NCBI GenBank assembly: GCA_006384855.1
Contig: VCJN01001943.1
Span: forward strand, 124,001-188,000
Length of the DNA stretch: 64,000 bases
Source of the DNA: Tetraselmis striata
Lineage: Eukaryota > Chlorophyta > Chlorodendrophyceae > Chlorodendrales > Chlorodendraceae
Direction: 5' to 3'
Below are positions 9,886 through 20,289 of this stretch, in pieces. The position numbers and the translations under genes are program-made. The notes under the pieces are model-generated. The model was not told the DNA's origin and made no database searches. It was given only the letters and a program-made list of their open reading frames with translations. How positions within the stretch are numbered: position 1 is the first letter of the stretch; each line of letters begins with the position of its first letter.

Positions 9886-10665
9886 TCACTCGTACTCACC
9901 TTCGCGGCCACGCCCGCGACCGCCGCCACGCCCACGGCCACGCCCGCGTCCTGCAGCCGAAGCCGCCACCCGAGCAGTAGCGGTAGCTTTTTCGCTGCTG
10001 CCGACCGTCGCCTCGAAGACGACGCGACGCTCGTAGTCCTTCATCAGGTCCCCGAAAATCGCAAAGCCCGGATGCTCGGCAGCATGTCGAAAATGTTGGG
10101 CTCGCAGTACGTCCAGAACACCGCCTTGGTCACCGTGCACACGTTTAACCTCGTTAAGCCTCCGCAGGAAGCCTAGACGAAAGCGAACCGCCTTGTCGAT
10201 GGCCTCGGCGCGATTCCAAGCGCGCGCGAGGTAGGGTGTGAAGTCTTGGCTGGCAGGAACGCAGGGTAGCAACTCGTTGAGAGCTACGAAGAGTGCGGCC
10301 ATGTGGACTCCGATACATGGCACCCAAAGATACTCCTCATGGGCCGGCAAACGCCGGTCATCCTTCTCGAGGTACTCGTTCGTCAAGTCGGTGCCCAGAA
10401 GAAAGAGCCCATGCGCTCGGCTGACCGGTCGAACGGCATCGTTGCCGGACTCTGCTCGATGCAGTAACTTTGGCACCGCAAGGTAGTCGTCCTCGGCACT
10501 CGCGGATTTTGCTCCGACACGGCCGCTCAGCATGGCTAGCTCTAGCAAGTCGGGGCGCTCTGCGGCTCCCCCGCTGCCCGTCGGTTGTTCTGTGACACGC
10601 TGCCCGGAACCAAAGTAGCCATATACTCCCTCTCTATCAACAACACGGTCACCGGCAAGGAACAC
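9886..10665 (-). CDS. RG-rich gag-like ORF
   Basis: 259 codons without interruption. The body (residues about 30-220) is helical and mixed-charge, with segments such as YLWVPCIGVHMAALFVALNE and RAWNRAEAIDKAVRFRLGFL, and no catalytic motif I recognise. The C-terminus is a run of RG/GRG repeats (RGRGRGGGRGRGRE), typical of nucleic-acid-binding tails. It lies upstream, in minus-strand sense, of the recombinase-like ORF, a gag-then-recombinase order that would suit a YR retroelement, but no reverse transcriptase was found between them. Structural/gag protein is an inference; a host RGG protein is the alternative. Confidence 0.4.
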   Translation of the reverse strand: MFLAGDRVVDREGVYGYFGSGQRVTEQPTGSGGAAERPDLLELAMLSGRVGAKSASAEDDYLAVPKLLHRAESGNDAVRPVSRAHGLFLLGTDLTNEYLEKDDRRLPAHEEYLWVPCIGVHMAALFVALNELLPCVPASQDFTPYLARAWNRAEAIDKAVRFRLGFLRRLNEVKRVHGDQGGVLDVLRAQHFRHAAEHPGFAIFGDLMKDYERRVVFEATVGSSEKATATARVAASAAGRGRGRGRGGGRGRGREGEYE

Positions 10666-11680
10666 GGCAAGGACCGGAAGTGGGGGGGCTCAACCCATAA
10701 CAGAGCGGCACGGGCGGGTAACCGACGCGGGCCTCCTAGCGCCAAATCCGCCGCCAGCTTGGTCGCGACCCCTTCCGCCGAACGTAGACCTCCTCCCCGA
10801 GCACAACACGCATCCCGGGCCACTCCAATAGCGGCACTAGGCCGAATGTGAGATGGAGGCGCTCACAAGACAGGAAGGGAGAGGGTGCTCAATGAACATC
10901 GAACGGGGAGTTGACAAGGCCAGCAACGACATACGACGCCGGTGTCCAGCTGGCACTGCTCCGCCGTGGCGGTGGCAGCACGGGCGGGGCCAAGGCTATA
11001 CCAAGGTGCCATGCACCCGTGCACAAGCCCATCCCCATGCGGCGGGGGGGGGGGGGGGGGGGGGAGGAGGGGGGGGAGGGGGGGGGGGGCGGAGGGAGGG
11101 CTCGCGATTCAGAGGGCCGAGGACGGTCGTTAGGTCCACCATGGCGCAGCGGGCGGGTGGGTGGGATGGCGGCGGGTGGGTGGGCAGTCATACTCTGATC
11201 ATATCGATCATCAGCACGACTCGGCATCTCGGGACGTTTCGTATGGCACCGACATCGCCCGCCGCGCGCGGTTGTCGCTTTTTGGTTCCGTCGCTGGACG
11301 GCTCGGCTGTCCGTCGCCCTGCACGGTCGTGTTCTTCGCGCAGTACCTCCGAGAGAACCCCGCCGGCTCTCGTTCTTAGTGCTTTAGCGATGCCTGCTAT
11401 TTTCCCGCCCCGGGACAGGATTGAAACCAAGGGCACCATTACACATGATGATACGAGTCCCGGCCAGCGCGAGGCGCCGCGCGGCGGTCCAGTAGTATAT
11501 AGGACTGCGGCTGCAAACCTGCAATACAGACACTTGAAAGTACCTCGTATGCTCGTATGTTGTAGGAGTGTAGGACACGAAAGATCGAATACATGTACCC
11601 GGATACCAGCATGAGAAACCAGACAACAAAAGCCGGGCAAGAAAACGCTACAAGGTATAATAAATCACTTGCTTGACAAC
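10666..11680. other. Non-coding or unrecognised stretch
   Basis: Contains an imperfect G-rich tract (about 11042-11098). The plus-strand frame 10853-11614 is open only because it crosses this tract, and I do not believe it. No RNA gene seen. Confidence 0.4.
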
Positions 11681-12173
11681 TGTTGGACCTAGGGTACCCC
11701 GGTACCTTGAATCCGCATTTTCTCTCTGTGAAATCCGCATTATTTTTCCAGTGAAGTGCTGGCCATCGTACATGTGCCTAAGATGTACGACACCCATATG
11801 CTACCAGAGTACGGCTTCTTTGCCAGATTGCCTTCTTCGATGGAGCGGTGTCTGCCCTAGTCGACACCTATATAGCCGGCTGGTATAAATTGTCAGCCTC
11901 GGCTCTTGTAAATTCAGTCAACTCCTCTTCCCAGAAATGTTCCGACTCACCCATTCTCTCTCGTGACAGTGCCACTCAGCCATCACCACGGCGACAGCGA
12001 CTACCTTTCGTCCATCGCCCATGACTCATCACATCAGCCCTTTGCCTTTCCAGCTTGCACCTTGCTTGCTGGCACTCGACGCGACTCGACGCGTGCGTGC
12101 CGACTCTTGCCGACTCTACCCCTACATAGTGACTGTGCCATTGAGCCATCTCTTCGACAATCTCCCTCCGACA
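11681..12173 (+). repeat. 5' LTR of the copia element (493 bp)
   Basis: Starts TGTTGGACCTAGGG and ends CCCTCCGACA, so it has the TG...CA ends. It matches the 3' LTR throughout except for point differences, small indels and the SINE present only in the 3' copy. It serves as the empty site for that SINE. No clear initiator-tRNA primer site follows it. Confidence 0.95.
11884..11890 (+). promoter_or_regulatory. TATA box in the 5' LTR
   Basis: TATAAAT in GGCTGGTATAAATTGTCAGC, about 200 bases into the LTR and conserved in the 3' LTR at 22252-22258. A plausible U3 core promoter. Confidence 0.6.
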
Positions 12174-12363
12174 GGTTTTTGAGACCTCTCCTTTGGTTTG
12201 GCGTCTTGCCCCGTGCTCGACACCTGCCCGAGGCTTCAACCTGCGTGTATCTCGACCCTCGACAGCTTTCGACGGTCGACGGCGACGTGCGATGAGATTT
12301 TCTTCCCACCCGCCCACCCCTACAGTTATACATCTTCCAGCACAAGTGCGCCATCCTTCCATA

Positions 12364-13010
12364 ATGTCTACCAGCATCACCACCGGCATGATGAACACCC
12401 CCCTAGCCAATTTGGCGCGGCAGAGTGCAATCAAGACGAACCCTGGCGGCGCTACTCCATCACCACCTGAATTCCGTGATGATACCAGTTCTGACGACGC
12501 CTTCAGCCTGGACGGTGCATGAGACAGTGACTCAAGTGACATCCAGCAGATCAAGCCGGCTGCAGTGAAGCCGACACTCGACCTCAAGAACGTCCTCATC
12601 TGGGACAGCACCATCTCTACGCGGGACAACGCTCAAGCCATCAAGATCTCAGCAGCGGCGGCAGGGGCGGCAGCAGGAGTAGCTGCAGCCGTCGGAAACG
12701 GCCCGCCGGCGCCGGTCTCGGAGGACGATGTTATGGGTGTGGGGGAGGACCCCGTTGGCGAAGACGGTATGGACATCGACGCGCCTGCGTGGCCGCCGGC
12801 GGACGTGGAAGCTGCCGATGAGGGCGTGATACGGAAAGGCGATCCCGGTGACTTCTACATGAAGGTCATCGCCAAGAAGTTCCGGGGAGTATGGCACTAC
12901 GGCGTGATAACCGGCGTCGTTACCGAGTGGGTGTGGGAGGACTACGGCGGGGCGACCCAGTGGCGCGCTGTTTTCGAGGACGGTGACATTGTGGACCTGC
13001 GTTCAGAGGT
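12364..13010 (+). pseudogene. gag-region ORF with a Tudor-like 'EDGD' domain, one in-frame stop
   Basis: Begins MSTSITTGMMNTPLANLARQ about 190 bases after the LTR. The frame is interrupted by a TGA at about 12520, where the following DSDSSD suggests a mutated Arg codon, and then runs to the copy B boundary. The N-terminal half is low-complexity and acidic. The C-terminal half has KKFRGVWHYGVITGVV, then VFEDGDIVDLRSE, the pattern of small Tudor/chromo-like modules in which a beta-barrel ends in an E/D-G-D motif. Such a module could tether the element to chromatin; that is inference. No zinc knuckle was found. Confidence 0.6.
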
Positions 13011-13255
13011 GAGTGCGCCCGGCCTGCGTGCTGGTGGCACCACTCAACTCCGGTTGTATGGAATCACACGCACCCGCCCGGTCGGCGTGGCAGGTTGTGG
13101 AGGCTATGGCGGCTGCCCAGGAGCACCCCCCTGTGGATGCGGACGGGGATGCTCGCTTGGTAACCGTCCATGAAGGCGATGACTTGTCCAGTGAATCACG
13201 CACCTTGCCCGGCGTGCGTTCAACACAAATGACGGCATTCCCCTCCATGATTGCA

Positions 13256-13798
13256 GGGTCAGGCAAGGTGACGGTGCAGTCCGGCTGGGTCATGGAGGAC
13301 TGCTTGCACCACATGGAAACGTTTTCCATTATTAACCCCGGTCCGCTGTTCGAGGAGGCCCGGGTGAAGGCGATCATGACCGAGAAGGAGCTCGCGACCC
13401 CAGCGGTGGTGCGTTCGGTGTCGCGACTGGCGGTGCTTGGGCACATGTACAAGCGCCTGCAAGGAGCTGCGTGGTTCGTCACGCGGTGGGGGTTACAGAA
13501 TGTGGTGACGGAGGAGGACGGCCCCGAGCGCGCGGCGCAGGTGGACGCGCTCACCAGGGAGGGGAGGACTCGATACCCAGCGCGGCGCCAAGGCGCGGCG
13601 GCCGGGGCAGCGCGGCGCCAACGCGCGGCGGCCGGGGCAGCGCGGCGCCAAGGCGCGGCGGCCGGGGCAGCGCGGCGCCAACGCGCGGCGGCCGGGGCAG
13701 CGCGGCGCCAACGCGAGTGGGATGGGCGGGGCAGCGGTTGCTACAGAGTGAGGCGTAGCATCGTTTGCAGTAGCAACGCAGCCTTTCCGGTTGCATAG
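13256..13798 (+). CDS. Unrecognised ORF with a 10-residue repeat tail (copy B)
   Basis: Intact version of the copy A fragment, with no family recognised. The first 100 or so residues are non-repetitive and contain the segments VMEDCLHHMETF and LGHMYKRLQGAAWFVTRWG. The frame then runs through five 30-bp minisatellite units, giving alternating QGAAAGAARR and QRAAAGAARR repeats, and ends at 13798. The frame is open upstream to 13013. A strong donor-like CAGAGGTGAGTG at about 13004-13015 and an acceptor at 13247-13257 suggest it may be spliced to the preceding gag-like ORF. Start codon undetermined. Confidence 0.4.
   Translation, partial: GSGKVTVQSGWVMEDCLHHMETFSIINPGPLFEEARVKAIMTEKELATPAVVRSVSRLAVLGHMYKRLQGAAWFVTRWGLQNVVTEEDGPERAAQVDALTREGRTRYPARRQGAAAGAARRQRAAAGAARRQGAAAGAARRQRAAAGAARRQREWDGRGSGCYRVRRSIVCSSNAAFPVA
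13575..13717. repeat. 30-bp minisatellite, 5 units (copy B)
   Basis: Same 30-base unit as at 676-1740, in the corresponding place of copy B, alternating between the AAGGCGCGG and AACGCGCGG variants. The array ends directly at GAGTGGGATGGGCGG, the start of the next shared segment. Confidence 0.95.
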
Positions 13799-13888
13799 TG
13801 TGATACCGCCTGGATGTAACCTAGCAGTACGCGCAAAGTGCAAGTGTTACACGTCCGTGTGCCCCACCCAATGACATTGCGCCCGACC

Positions 13889-14362
13889 TCACTGACGGCA
13901 TGTCTCGCTCTCCTTCATCTCCTGGGCCGTCCGCCGCCTCACCCTGCGCACCCTACCAACCGCGCGTGCCTTCTCGGAAGCCTCACACACGGCGGCGCGA
14001 GTCGCGTCGTGGAACGCGTCCCTGACATGGCGGAACTCCGCCCTCACCGTGGCCGTGGTCGGGCAGGGGACTGCCCGCTGATGGGTCGCCATGCATGGGT
14101 ACTTGGGGCCGCACAAAGCCGGGGTGCCGTCGCAGCAACACTCCCAGTCCGTCCGTTGGCCGCAGTACACGCATGACGGGTGTCCGGCCAGGACACGCAC
14201 ATGATAGTGCATGTGGCCGCCTCCCGCCACTGCTCGTAGTGCTCCGGTCATCATGGCGACGAGCAAGTCGGCATGTCCCGCAGGTGGCTGCGGGGCGGGT
14301 GGCGCGAGCGCAGCCTCGCTCGCCTCGACAACCCCCTCAGCCCGATCAGTCGCCTCGACCAC
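13889..14362 (-). CDS. Cysteine/histidine cluster protein (copy B)
   Basis: Copy B counterpart of 2690-3163. It has the same length of 157 codons and differs at only a few residues (for example CVYCGQRT here against CVDCGQRT in A). All cysteines of the cluster are kept. A conserved Pro-rich minus-strand frame lies upstream at 14492-14905, and runs of C/G between the two differ in length between copies, so any joined reading frame would need an intron there. Function uncertain; zinc-binding transposase tail is the best guess. Confidence 0.5.
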   Translation of the reverse strand: MVEATDRAEGVVEASEAALAPPAPQPPAGHADLLVAMMTGALRAVAGGGHMHYHVRVLAGHPSCVYCGQRTDWECCCDGTPALCGPKYPCMATHQRAVPCPTTATVRAEFRHVRDAFHDATRAAVCEASEKARAVGRVRRVRRRTAQEMKESETCRQ

Positions 14363-15496
14363 GGCCTCCTCCGCCTCCAGACGCGGCGCACCAGGCGCAT
14401 CATCGTCGCCTGGCAGGGCGTCCCCCCCCCCGCAACGGCGCCGTCGGCGGTGGCCGACGCCGTCGTGGCGGGGTGTTGTGAGGAGGTGGCCCTAGACATA
14501 GGTGGGGCCGGCACCGCCATGTGTTGCTCCACATGCGGTGCGGTTCCTGACGCGACATCTCCGTCGCACCGGTACCGGCGCCGGCACCCCACGCCTTCTG
14601 CGCTTACCACCAACCGGCATGTTTCCTTTGGGAGGCGGTTCATCCGCGTCGGAGGTGAGCGGCGGTGCCGGTGTGGGTGTGGATACTGCCCGGCCATTAG
14701 GGCTCCCGCCGCCTGCCGCTCCGCCGACCCACGCCGCGGCGTGTGCTGCACCCCACATAGTCGCCTCGAATATATTATACATGACGCGGGGACGGGGGGG
14801 GGGGGGGGGGGGGGGGAAATCGTGCGTTTCGTATGTCGGCGGAACGGCGTGCGAAGCTGCGGCTGGCGAAGGTGGTGGAAGTAAGCGTGGCGGCGTCGGC
14901 GGCATATTACCGTGCGTGCATGCGTGCGCAACCCCGCGGCAGCAAGCGCCGGACTCGGCGTGTGCCGGCGGCAGAGCTGCGAAGCCATGGACACGGTACG
15001 GGATGCCAAGTCTGGCTAAGCAACTGCCGAGGCTGGCGGCTTAACCCCCATGTTCGGCGGTTGAGGGACGGAAAGTGCGTAGAAGTTGATCGGCAAAGCG
15101 GGCATATAAGCCTGGCTGTGCTAGGGTCCTATTAAGTAATGGCGGTTTGTGCTAAGTAATTCGTAGGGGTGGACCATGCAGCGCAGGTAGGGGGCGGTAT
15201 AAATGAGGCCGGGCACATATACTGCTCCACGAAACGATACTGTCGCACGTGTAGTTGAATAGACCCCCCCCCCCCCCCCCCACCCCCCGCCGGGTCGGCC
15301 CGCCGACCCGCCACGGCATGTAATATCTGTCATGCATCGCCGGGGTATGTGTGAGTGGATGCCCCGCCGCCACATCCCCCCCCCCCCCTCCCCCCCCCAT
15401 TTGCACTTGTGCACTCATTAAGTTTGGGCTGGTTTCGGAGCAGTACATGTACGTATGTATATACATACAATGGAGCGTAGGACCTGCGCGGAAAGA

Positions 15497-16490
15497 GGCG
15501 GGGCTGGCGGAGTGCGTTGGGGGTGCGTAGAGTAGCGTGTTGGTGAGATTCGGGGTGCATCGGACGCCGGATGCCCATCCACCCAGCGTAAAAGACGCGT
15601 ACGTAATATTCACACTATATATATTCACACGCAAATGTGTGAAAACCGGACATTCCGTGCCGGAAGGGTGGGAATACGGCGTCCGATGCAGCCAAAACCC
15701 CAGGAACACGCTATTCTATGCACCGCCAATGCACTCCGCCAGCACCGCCTCATTCTCTGTCGATTTCAAAAACGCCTTCACATTATCCACCGCTAATTGC
15801 AATTGCCACCGTGTAATGTTGTCACGATGTGCGCACACAACAACACTTACTACCGGTTCCGACGCGGATGGAGGCGGGGCTTGCGGAGTGCACTGGCGGT
15901 GCACAGACTAGCGTGCTGCAAATAATTGGGGTGCATCGGACGCCGGATGCCCATCCACCCGGCGTAAAAGACGCGTAATATTCACACTATATTAACACAC
16001 AAATGTGTGAAAACCGGACATTCCGTGCCGGATTGATGGGAATACGGCGTCCGATGCAGCCAAAACCCCAGGAACACGCTATTCTATGCATCGCCAATGC
16101 GCTCCGCCAGCACCGCCTCATTCTCTGTCGATTTCGAAAACGCCTTCACATTATCCACCGCTAATTGCAATTGCCACCTTGTAATGTTGTCACGATAGAT
16201 GTGCGCACACAACAACACTTACTACCGGTTCCCACGCGGATGGAGGCGGGGCTTGCGGAGTGCATTGGCGGTGCGTAGAGTAGCGTGCTGTAAATACTTG
16301 GGGTGCATCGGACGCCGGATGCCCATCCACCCGGCGTAAAGGACGCGTAATATTCACACTATATTCACACACAAATGTGTGAAAACCGGACATTCCGTGC
16401 CGGATGGATGGGAATACGGCGTCTGATGCAGCCAAAACCCCAGCAACACGCTATTCTATGCACCGCCAATGCACTCCATCCGCAACCCCC
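15497..16490 (+). repeat. Tandem array of about 370-bp hairpin units, copy B
   Basis: Same unit as 4318-5480, with starts near 15497, 15870 and 16247. The third unit is cut short near 16490, where the sequence diverges into material unlike copy A (CCCCGCCCCATTCCCAG on). The inverted arms and the central CACACAAATGTGTG palindrome are retained in units two and three. Confidence 0.92.
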
Positions 16491-17160
16491 GCCCCATTCC
16501 CAGTCGTACGTGCTTGTGCACACGCACGGAATGCTTGCACTGCTCCGAAACCACTGTCACATACCCCGCTCATTGGGTACCGATTGCGGCGCATGCACGG
16601 CTAGATATTTGTTTACATAAACCGGGGGGGGGGGGGGGGGGGGCACAGTGTCGCGCTACTCACCCTGCATTGGATTAGGGCGACGATTGCAAACAAGACG
16701 AGGAGGCGCGAATGAACTGCTCCGAAACCACGCGATGTGCCCGGTGACCTCCATATCCAGCACGTCCACCGATGCAAGTAATAAGGACAGGACCCCTCCC
16801 CCCCCCCCCGCCCCCCCCCCCCCCCACCCGCCAAAGTGGAGGAAGTGTAGGAGTACAACCGGAGCATGACGTGATCCATTGTCGCTTATTTACAAGCACG
16901 GGCGGTGCTGCCAGACCCGATCGTCTACGGCCGATATAATATTCACACTATATTCACATCGGTGCACACCGCCGCACACCGCCGCACAACGCTGCGCACA
17001 TCCGCGCACATTCGTCGCGCACAGATACGCGCGCCCTACCGCACATATTATCCCGGATTCACTCGGTGAAACCGCGTATTCATTACGCCGTGCTACTTCA
17101 ACAATAAACATTGCGAAATTACACCGTCACAATGCCGCACCGACTAGCTCTTGACAATAC

Positions 17161-17175
17161 GTGCATATAAATAGT
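17161..17175 (+). promoter_or_regulatory. Candidate TATA box (copy B)
   Basis: Same GCATATAAATAG motif as copy A, upstream of the conserved frames at 17307-17873. Confidence 0.45.
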
Positions 17176-17306
17176 AGTGGCGCGCTGCTCCTCGCCTCCG
17201 ATGTGTCGTTGACCGCTGCGGAAGGCGGTCGTCGACTGGGTGTTAGTTTCTCCACCTCGGCCGCCCCCCCCCCCCCCCCCCCCCCCCCTTCACCGCTCAC
17301 AGCGCC

Positions 17307-17873
17307 ATGGCAGACCTCGCCCCCCGGGCAAAAGTGGGCGGCGAGCCTTGTTGTTTCGCGTGTCCGCGCCGCCGGCATCGAGGAGGACGAGAAAGACATG
17401 AGGAAACGCGTGACAAGGTGGGCGCGCAACAAAACACTCCACCCTCCACATTAGCACGCACCCACTCGTGGCTAGCTTGTGCCGCGCGCAGGTTCGTCCG
17501 GGAGCGCCGTAAGGCCCACCTCAATGCCAAGGCTTCCACAGTGCCAGCGGCGCAACTCGTGGTGGCCGAGGAGGCCGCATCCTCAGCCGCTTAACGGCGA
17601 AACGATTGTGGCTTGTTGTGGGCGTCTGGGCACAGGGGGCGTCCCGACGCCAAGGTAAGGAAGCTCATGGCGGCGTCGTCGACGGCACAGCCTCCCGGGG
17701 TGGTGAAGACACTGACGGATGACAAGAAGCGGAAGAGGCCAGTGAAGAAGCGCCGAGGTAAGAAACTGACGGTCGCGGAGTCGGAGGCAGAGTCGGAGGC
17801 GGAGGCGGAGGCGGAGGCAGCGAGATCGTCGAAGCGGAGGGTCCCCCGGGCACGCAAGAACAAGAACAAGTAG
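17307..17873 (+). CDS. Small basic protein gene of the repeated block (copy B)
   Basis: Counterpart of 5815-6463. The first frame (17307-17594) begins MADLAPRAKVGGEPCC. The second (ATG 17667 to 17873, 68 aa) has the same KKRKRPVKKRRGKK motif but a shorter AE repeat than copy A, a triplet-unit contraction that keeps the frame. It ends NKNK then TAG. The conserved frames despite many silent and indel differences nearby suggest real coding. Confidence 0.42.
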
Positions 17874-18599
17874 TAGCCCCCGCCCCCTTACCCCCCTCCC
17901 CTCACTCCCCCGGCGGGAGCGGCGGGCGGCGGGGGGGGGGGGGGGGGGGGGGGCGGCGGGGGGAGTGAGGCCCTCCCCTCACGCCCGCCCGCCTCCCCCC
18001 CCCCCCCCCCGCCACATGCCCCGACGGCAGCTGTCGCAAATATTGTAATTCAAACATTCTTCGGCAGACCGCTGCCTGCCCCCGCCCTCCCCCTCGCGAA
18101 TATTTATGTAACGTGAGCACTCTTTGGCAAAACATGGCAGCCAAACCGCCCATCTGATGACCTTTGATCGGACGGCTGGCAGGCCCGTTCAGCAGTACTA
18201 GCTATAATGTACACAAAACTCCCCACTCTTACCAAATAGTACGGCTGCGATTTGCGCTCCCATGTACTAATAGTCGTAGTTATCCACATGACGACTCGTC
18301 ATCGCGCCCGGGTTCGTACTAGATACCCGGTACCGGCTTAATAAATATATCGCGTACTACCCGGTACTACACGGACAACCTCGTACCTTGTACGTCAGTG
18401 CCATGTAACACGTCACCGGGCTAGTACGACTACCAGAATGATTACAAAAAGGATTTATCGCCCGCCGGCAATAACGCCGGATGTACTCGCACGTAACTGG
18501 ATGGACGTGCCGCCACCAGCAGCAGCCTTCACGGATAAATAATAGTCGCTAGTAGTAGTGCTTCGTCACCCGTATGTCACATCTGAATCTCACAGTGCT

Positions 18600-18914
18600 A
18601 CCCGTTCGTGGGTGTGTCTACGACGGCGTAGCACCACAACAACATACCCATCATCCTCATCTGCACCACCGCAGCCCCAGGAGGGGCGGCCACCGGAGCG
18701 CAGGAGGGGGAGGGTGAGGACGACGCGGAGGATAACTCACATGACCACTGGCAACGCCCTCAACCCGCCCCCACCCCAATCCAACCCCTATGCCTCACCT
18801 CACCCACATTCCCGGCCTCGGCGGCGTTGGCGTCGTCCCACGTCCTTCATGCGGAGCAGGGCGTCCTGCGTGGCGACCCGCCACCAACGTTGCCGCTCCC
18901 CGATCCTCCAGCTG
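18600..18914 (+). other. Linker before the methyltransferase
   Basis: Low-complexity, Pro- and acid-rich coding-like sequence. No integrase or protease motif is visible in any frame. It directly follows the end of copy B. Confidence 0.5.
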
Positions 18915-19893
18915 CCAACCTCTCCGGTCGTCGACCATCTCTTTTCGCCGTGCCATGGCCCATCAGCATCTGGGGTAGAGGCTCTGGTAGAGTGCGGCTT
19001 CACCATCCACAAGATCACCGGCGTCGACCCATCAACCGAGGCTCGCACTATGTGGACACATCGCCTACATGTCATCAGCAACAAGTATACCCGGACCGTC
19101 TGCCTCCATCAACATTTCAGCACTGTCATGCCAGGACACCCATGGACGTCAACGACATCACCACCACGGAGATGGAGCACATGCGCCCGGTCACGCTCAT
19201 CGTCCCAGGCCCACCGTGTCAACCATGGTCACGCGCGGGCTCGTGCCTTGGCTGGCAGGACCATCGCTCTCGGGCCTTTGCTTCCGTCATCGGTGTCATC
19301 TGTTTCTACCTGACTACACAGCTAACACCAGTGCGCTATATTGTGGAGAATGTTCCGGGCGCGCTGAGCTTCCCTGAATTACTCTCCTCACTTGGAACCG
19401 GCAACATCATGCGCGCGACCGCCGGCGGCTCAGCAGCTCACCGCGACACCCTCATGTGGACCAATATTGCCCCACAACCAGACATCCAGAGCTACGTCAT
19501 TAACGTCAACGCCATCGAGCTCACCGACCCCGGCCCCTGCGCGTGGGACCTCTGCCTCTCCGAATTCCCCCACCTTACAATCCAGTGGTGACAACCGACT
19601 ACTTTCCAGAGTAGTTCGTCGCCCGCCCCGGCTCCTACGCCTTTCGCATGCAGACCTACTGTCGGCCGGGCGTTGGCATGGTCTACGAACATGATGGCCC
19701 CTGGTCATGGGCAGACAAAGACAGATGGAGCGAACTCCCTGCAGCTCTACGCGCTCGCGCCATGGGCTTCACCTTGGATGATCTGCCCACATCTCACCTT
19801 TCCGAGGCGTCACTACGCACCCTTCTCGGCGGAGTCATCGATCTCAACGTAATGCGCAACTACATCAAGGCTGTCTCGGGCGCCGCCACTGCC
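18915..19893 (+). pseudogene. C5-cytosine DNA methyltransferase domain of the retroelement (frameshifted)
   Basis: The family motifs occur in the right order but in three frames. Motif I-like: HLFSPCHGPSASGVEAL, with TGVDPSTEA after it (cofactor-binding region, frame of 18924). Motif IV: VPGPPCQPWSRAG at about 19203-19240, with the catalytic Cys in PPCQ. Motif VI: VENVPGA at about 19341-19361. Motif VIII-like: AAHRDTLMWTN. Motifs IX/X: LRARAMGF and LGGVIDLNVMRNY. The frame changes near 19085-19090, at a duplicated TA, and near 19560-19570, at a C run. One further in-frame TAG lies near 19612. In C5 methyltransferases these motifs transfer methyl from S-adenosylmethionine to cytosine C5. This copy cannot be active as read. 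Confidence 0.88.
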
Positions 19894-20097
19894 CTAGTCA
19901 TCAATGTCTGCCACACATCGCACGGCATCTACAACCCTACTACTAGGCGCGAAATAGTGACACGTGATGTCATCTTTGACGAGGTAACACGACCCTTCTC
20001 CAGCACACCGGCTCTCTCTATGCGAGTCTTCCAGTTCCCCGACGATGACCACCTGTTGCACGAGCCGCAACCCTTGGACCAGCAGGAGGGGCCCTAA
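19894..20097 (+). pseudogene. Copia integrase C-terminal tail, fused in frame to the methyltransferase
   Basis: GIYNPTTRREIVTRDVIFDE is the conserved end of the copia integrase (pattern: Y-x-P-x-T-R-x-x-x-x-S/T-R-D-V-x-F-D-E). It lies in the same uninterrupted frame (19648-20097) as methyltransferase motifs IX/X about 40 residues upstream. The integrase zinc finger and DDE core are absent from this copy. Confidence 0.8.
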
Positions 20098-20289
20098 GCA
20101 CCGCCACCCATGCCATCATCAGCGGCGCTTGCCTCGGCACAGGAGGGCCCCCCACCTCCGCATCACGACGAGCAGTATCTTCCGCGTCACTAGGAGGGGG
20201 ACGTCACAACACTACCATCTCCTCACTTCAGCGGAGCGGCGCAACTGTCTTCCCCTTATATCGACCTCAGCGACTACCACCCCACGCTA

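Larger units (their letters stand above)
13203..18599. repeat. Large duplicated block, copy B (inside the copia element)
   Basis: Second copy of the block at 1-7216. It lies between the gag-like ORF and the methyltransferase/pol region of the LTR element at 11681-22789, exactly where copia protease and integrase core would be expected. Compared with copy A it lacks about 327 bp (26-352), has 5 minisatellite units where A has about 35, and carries one of the two direct repeats seen at 2.3-2.6 kb. Its right end joins methyltransferase sequence directly at 18599/18600. Whether it inserted into the copia element or arrived by recombination cannot be settled here. Confidence 0.88.
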
